From the NCBI RefSeq assembly GCF_003335085.1, contig NZ_QPEJ01000017.1:496001-560000 (forward strand): a stretch of DNA of 64,000 nt, read 5' to 3'. The DNA comes from Polaribacter sp. WD7. GTDB taxonomy: Bacteria > Bacteroidota > Bacteroidia > Flavobacteriales > Flavobacteriaceae. Under the pieces are notes generated by a model, which did no database searches, was not told where the DNA came from, and saw only the letters and a program-made list of their open reading frames with translations. A program made the translations under genes and the position numbers. Positions 62,729-64,000 of the stretch are shown here, in pieces (the stretch's first letter is position 1; the number at the start of each line of letters is the position of its first letter).

Positions 62729-63325
62729 TTAAATCAATTTACGCTTTTTTGTTAAAATATTATGGATATGATTTACTTGGTTTTTAGTTTCTATTTGAGC
62801 GAAATTAGTAATTAGGTAGTTAGATTGAAGTAATTTTTTATCTTCTTTCCATTGGTTATTTATTCTGTCTAAAATTGCATTTTCAGAAATATTGTCTCTA
62901 TTTTTTATCCTGGAAATTCTAGTTTTTAAATCACAATAAACACTAATTATAAAATCACAAGTATGATGGCTTTTTGTTTCAAATAAAATTGCATTTTCAT
63001 ACAAAATATATTCTTTATTTTTATGTTGATTTACAAAGTTTTTGAAATGTTTTTTTACCTCTGGATGTACAATTGCATTTAATTGTTTTAAACTTTCTGG
63101 ATTATGAAATACAATATTAGAAATATACTTTTTATTAAGAACATTGTCTTTGTATGCTTCTTTACCAAAAAATGCTTCTATTTTAGTTTTTACTTTTACT
63201 GAGGAATTTATTATGTTTTTTGCTTCTATATCTGCGTGATAAAAAGCAATGTTACCTAACTCTAAAAAAAAATTTACTACTGTACTCTTTCCACTGCCAA
63301 TTCCTCCAGTTACACCAACTATCAT
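62729..63325 (-). CDS. coaE: Dephospho-CoA kinase
   Basis: A 198-residue P-loop kinase for the last step of CoA synthesis. Walker A is G7-G-I-G-S-G-K13-S-T15 at the very N-terminus; 'FYHADIEAKNIIN' is the substrate-binding Asp motif and 'LNAIVHPEVKKHFKNFV' the CoA-binding lid region. It starts 1 bp after the YbbR-family gene ends, so the two form an operon. Confidence 0.94.
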   Translation of the reverse strand: MIVGVTGGIGSGKSTVVNFFLELGNIAFYHADIEAKNIINSSVKVKTKIEAFFGKEAYKDNVLNKKYISNIVFHNPESLKQLNAIVHPEVKKHFKNFVNQHKNKEYILYENAILFETKSHHTCDFIISVYCDLKTRISRIKNRDNISENAILDRINNQWKEDKKLLQSNYLITNFAQIETKNQVNHIHNILTKKRKLI

Positions 63326-63326
63326 A

Positions 63327-64000
63327 TTATTTCTGAATTAAATAATCAATTTTACTAGGAACAAATTTAATACTTTTTACAAATGAAGGCTTTCTTACAA
63401 TTTTTGGCACTAAATAATTTAAATTATTAGTTAAAGATATGTTGTAATCACATTCAACTTTAAATGAGTCTTCGTTTACTTTATTAAAATCTGATAGAGA
63501 AACTATAAAAGTTAAACTTATGGATTTTACTAAGGTTGTAATGTTAAAATCTTTGGGTACATTAATTATTTCAAAATCTACATTTATAGTACCTTCTGTA
63601 AACTTTTCTACTTTACCCTTTAGGGTAACAATTTCTGTTTCAAACCGCAAATTAGATAGCTTTTTGGGTTTTGCTATATGTATTTCTTTTGAAAAATTTT
63701 CTTTAACATTAGATAACTCAAAGGGTTCTAACTGAATTTCTTGCAATTGTTCTATTTGATTTTTTGGACCAGAAACTAAAATACTATCTGGAGAAATTGC
63801 AATTGCCTCAGACAAATCATACCCTATATGGTAATTAATTTTATAATTGGGTACCACTACTAATTTTTTACTTTGTAAACTACCCAAACTTAAAAATAAA
63901 GTATCTATTTCTATTTGCTGAAGGGTAACACCATCTGCAAGTTGATTTTTTATTTTTGAGAAATAATTTCTAGTTAAGACGTAATAAGTATTCGTGTTTT
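63327..64000 (-). CDS. YbbR-family protein, 5' end beyond window
   Basis: An open minus-strand frame reaches the window edge without a stop, giving 224 visible residues of the C-terminal part; a TTG at 63887 is internal and not the start. Repeating beta units such as 'KLVVVPNYKINYHIGYDLSE', 'SPDSILVSGPKNQIEQLQEI' and 'TLKGKVEKFTEGTINVDFEI' fit YbbR-like domains (typically 'P..V.VSGP...I..I'). It is directly upstream of coaE, as is frequent in flavobacteria. Function unknown; in other bacteria YbbR proteins relate to cyclic-di-AMP synthesis control. Confidence 0.78.
   Translation of the reverse strand, partial: NTNTYYVLTRNYFSKIKNQLADGVTLQQIEIDTLFLSLGSLQSKKLVVVPNYKINYHIGYDLSEAIAISPDSILVSGPKNQIEQLQEIQLEPFELSNVKENFSKEIHIAKPKKLSNLRFETEIVTLKGKVEKFTEGTINVDFEIINVPKDFNITTLVKSISLTFIVSLSDFNKVNEDSFKVECDYNISLTNNLNYLVPKIVRKPSFVKSIKFVPSKIDYLIQK

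Noticed and set aside
1..64000. tRNA, rRNA, prophage or insertion-sequence content
   Set aside because: I looked for tRNA-like cloverleafs, integrases and transposases by eye and saw none; a tRNAscan or ISfinder search would be decisive.

Overview
The window is an AT-rich stretch of a Flavobacteriaceae (Bacteroidota) chromosome; the genus is not resolved. Evidence for this placement: promoters of the TTG-N17-23-TAnnTTTG type, no Shine-Dalgarno-like leaders, a type IX secretion (T9SS) C-terminal domain, 2TM-domain/LytTR signalling genes, an arginine cluster with the N-acyl-ornithine carbamoyltransferase variant instead of classical ArgF, and a CrtI/B/Z/Y carotenoid operon. Nearly everything looks like vertically inherited chromosome: I see no prophage, transposase, rRNA, tRNA or CRISPR array.

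Layout. 1-4.7 kb: a truncated secreted or outer-membrane protein and a large GH78 rhamnosidase-like secreted enzyme. 4.7-8.7 kb: a minus-strand operon of LytS-type kinase, three small 2TM proteins and a LytTR regulator, preceded by a DUF2141 exported protein. 8.8-20.6 kb: a plus-strand arginine plus proline biosynthesis cluster (GNAT-argG-argC-proC-argD-proA-proB-argF'-argB-argE-argH). It is preceded by a long structured leader that encodes a candidate 30-residue peptide ending in Arg and Pro codons and contains an intrinsic-terminator-like hairpin with a competing pairing partner. This is the most interesting element of the window. 20.7-22.1 kb: an SGNH hydrolase and an esterase. 22.1-27.0 kb: zeaxanthin-type carotenoid genes under a MerR/B12-binding (CarH-like) regulator, divergent from an ECF sigma factor operon (27.1-28.7 kb).

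28.7-36.5 kb: threonine aldolase, an MG2/TonB-plug-like secreted protein, a metzincin-like protease, release factor 2 (no programmed frameshift) and ArsC. 36.6-43.0 kb: a small membrane protein, fumarase, a DinB-like protein, a Wzc-type tyrosine kinase with a (Tyr-Gly)n tail, its Wza-type export lipoprotein and a methyltransferase. 43-53.5 kb: cobalamin adenosyltransferase, DUF2795 protein, SecA, a free-standing NUMOD4/HNH-like protein, folE, hisS, a BrkB-family membrane protein, nadC, rlmH and rdgB. 53.6-64 kb: a FecCD-type ABC transporter pair, an M28 peptidase lipoprotein, DUF1569, holA, an HsdR-N-like protein, a glycosyltransferase, tsaC, an OmpR/histidine-kinase pair, coaE and a truncated YbbR-family gene.

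Regulatory and repeat content: several promoters, intrinsic terminators between convergent genes, three diverged copies of one roughly 110-120 bp hairpin repeat (0.9, 4.6 and 52.3 kb), and small inverted repeats filling the longer gaps of the arginine/proline cluster. Functional assignments rest on motifs and family knowledge read from the sequence; no database search was run.
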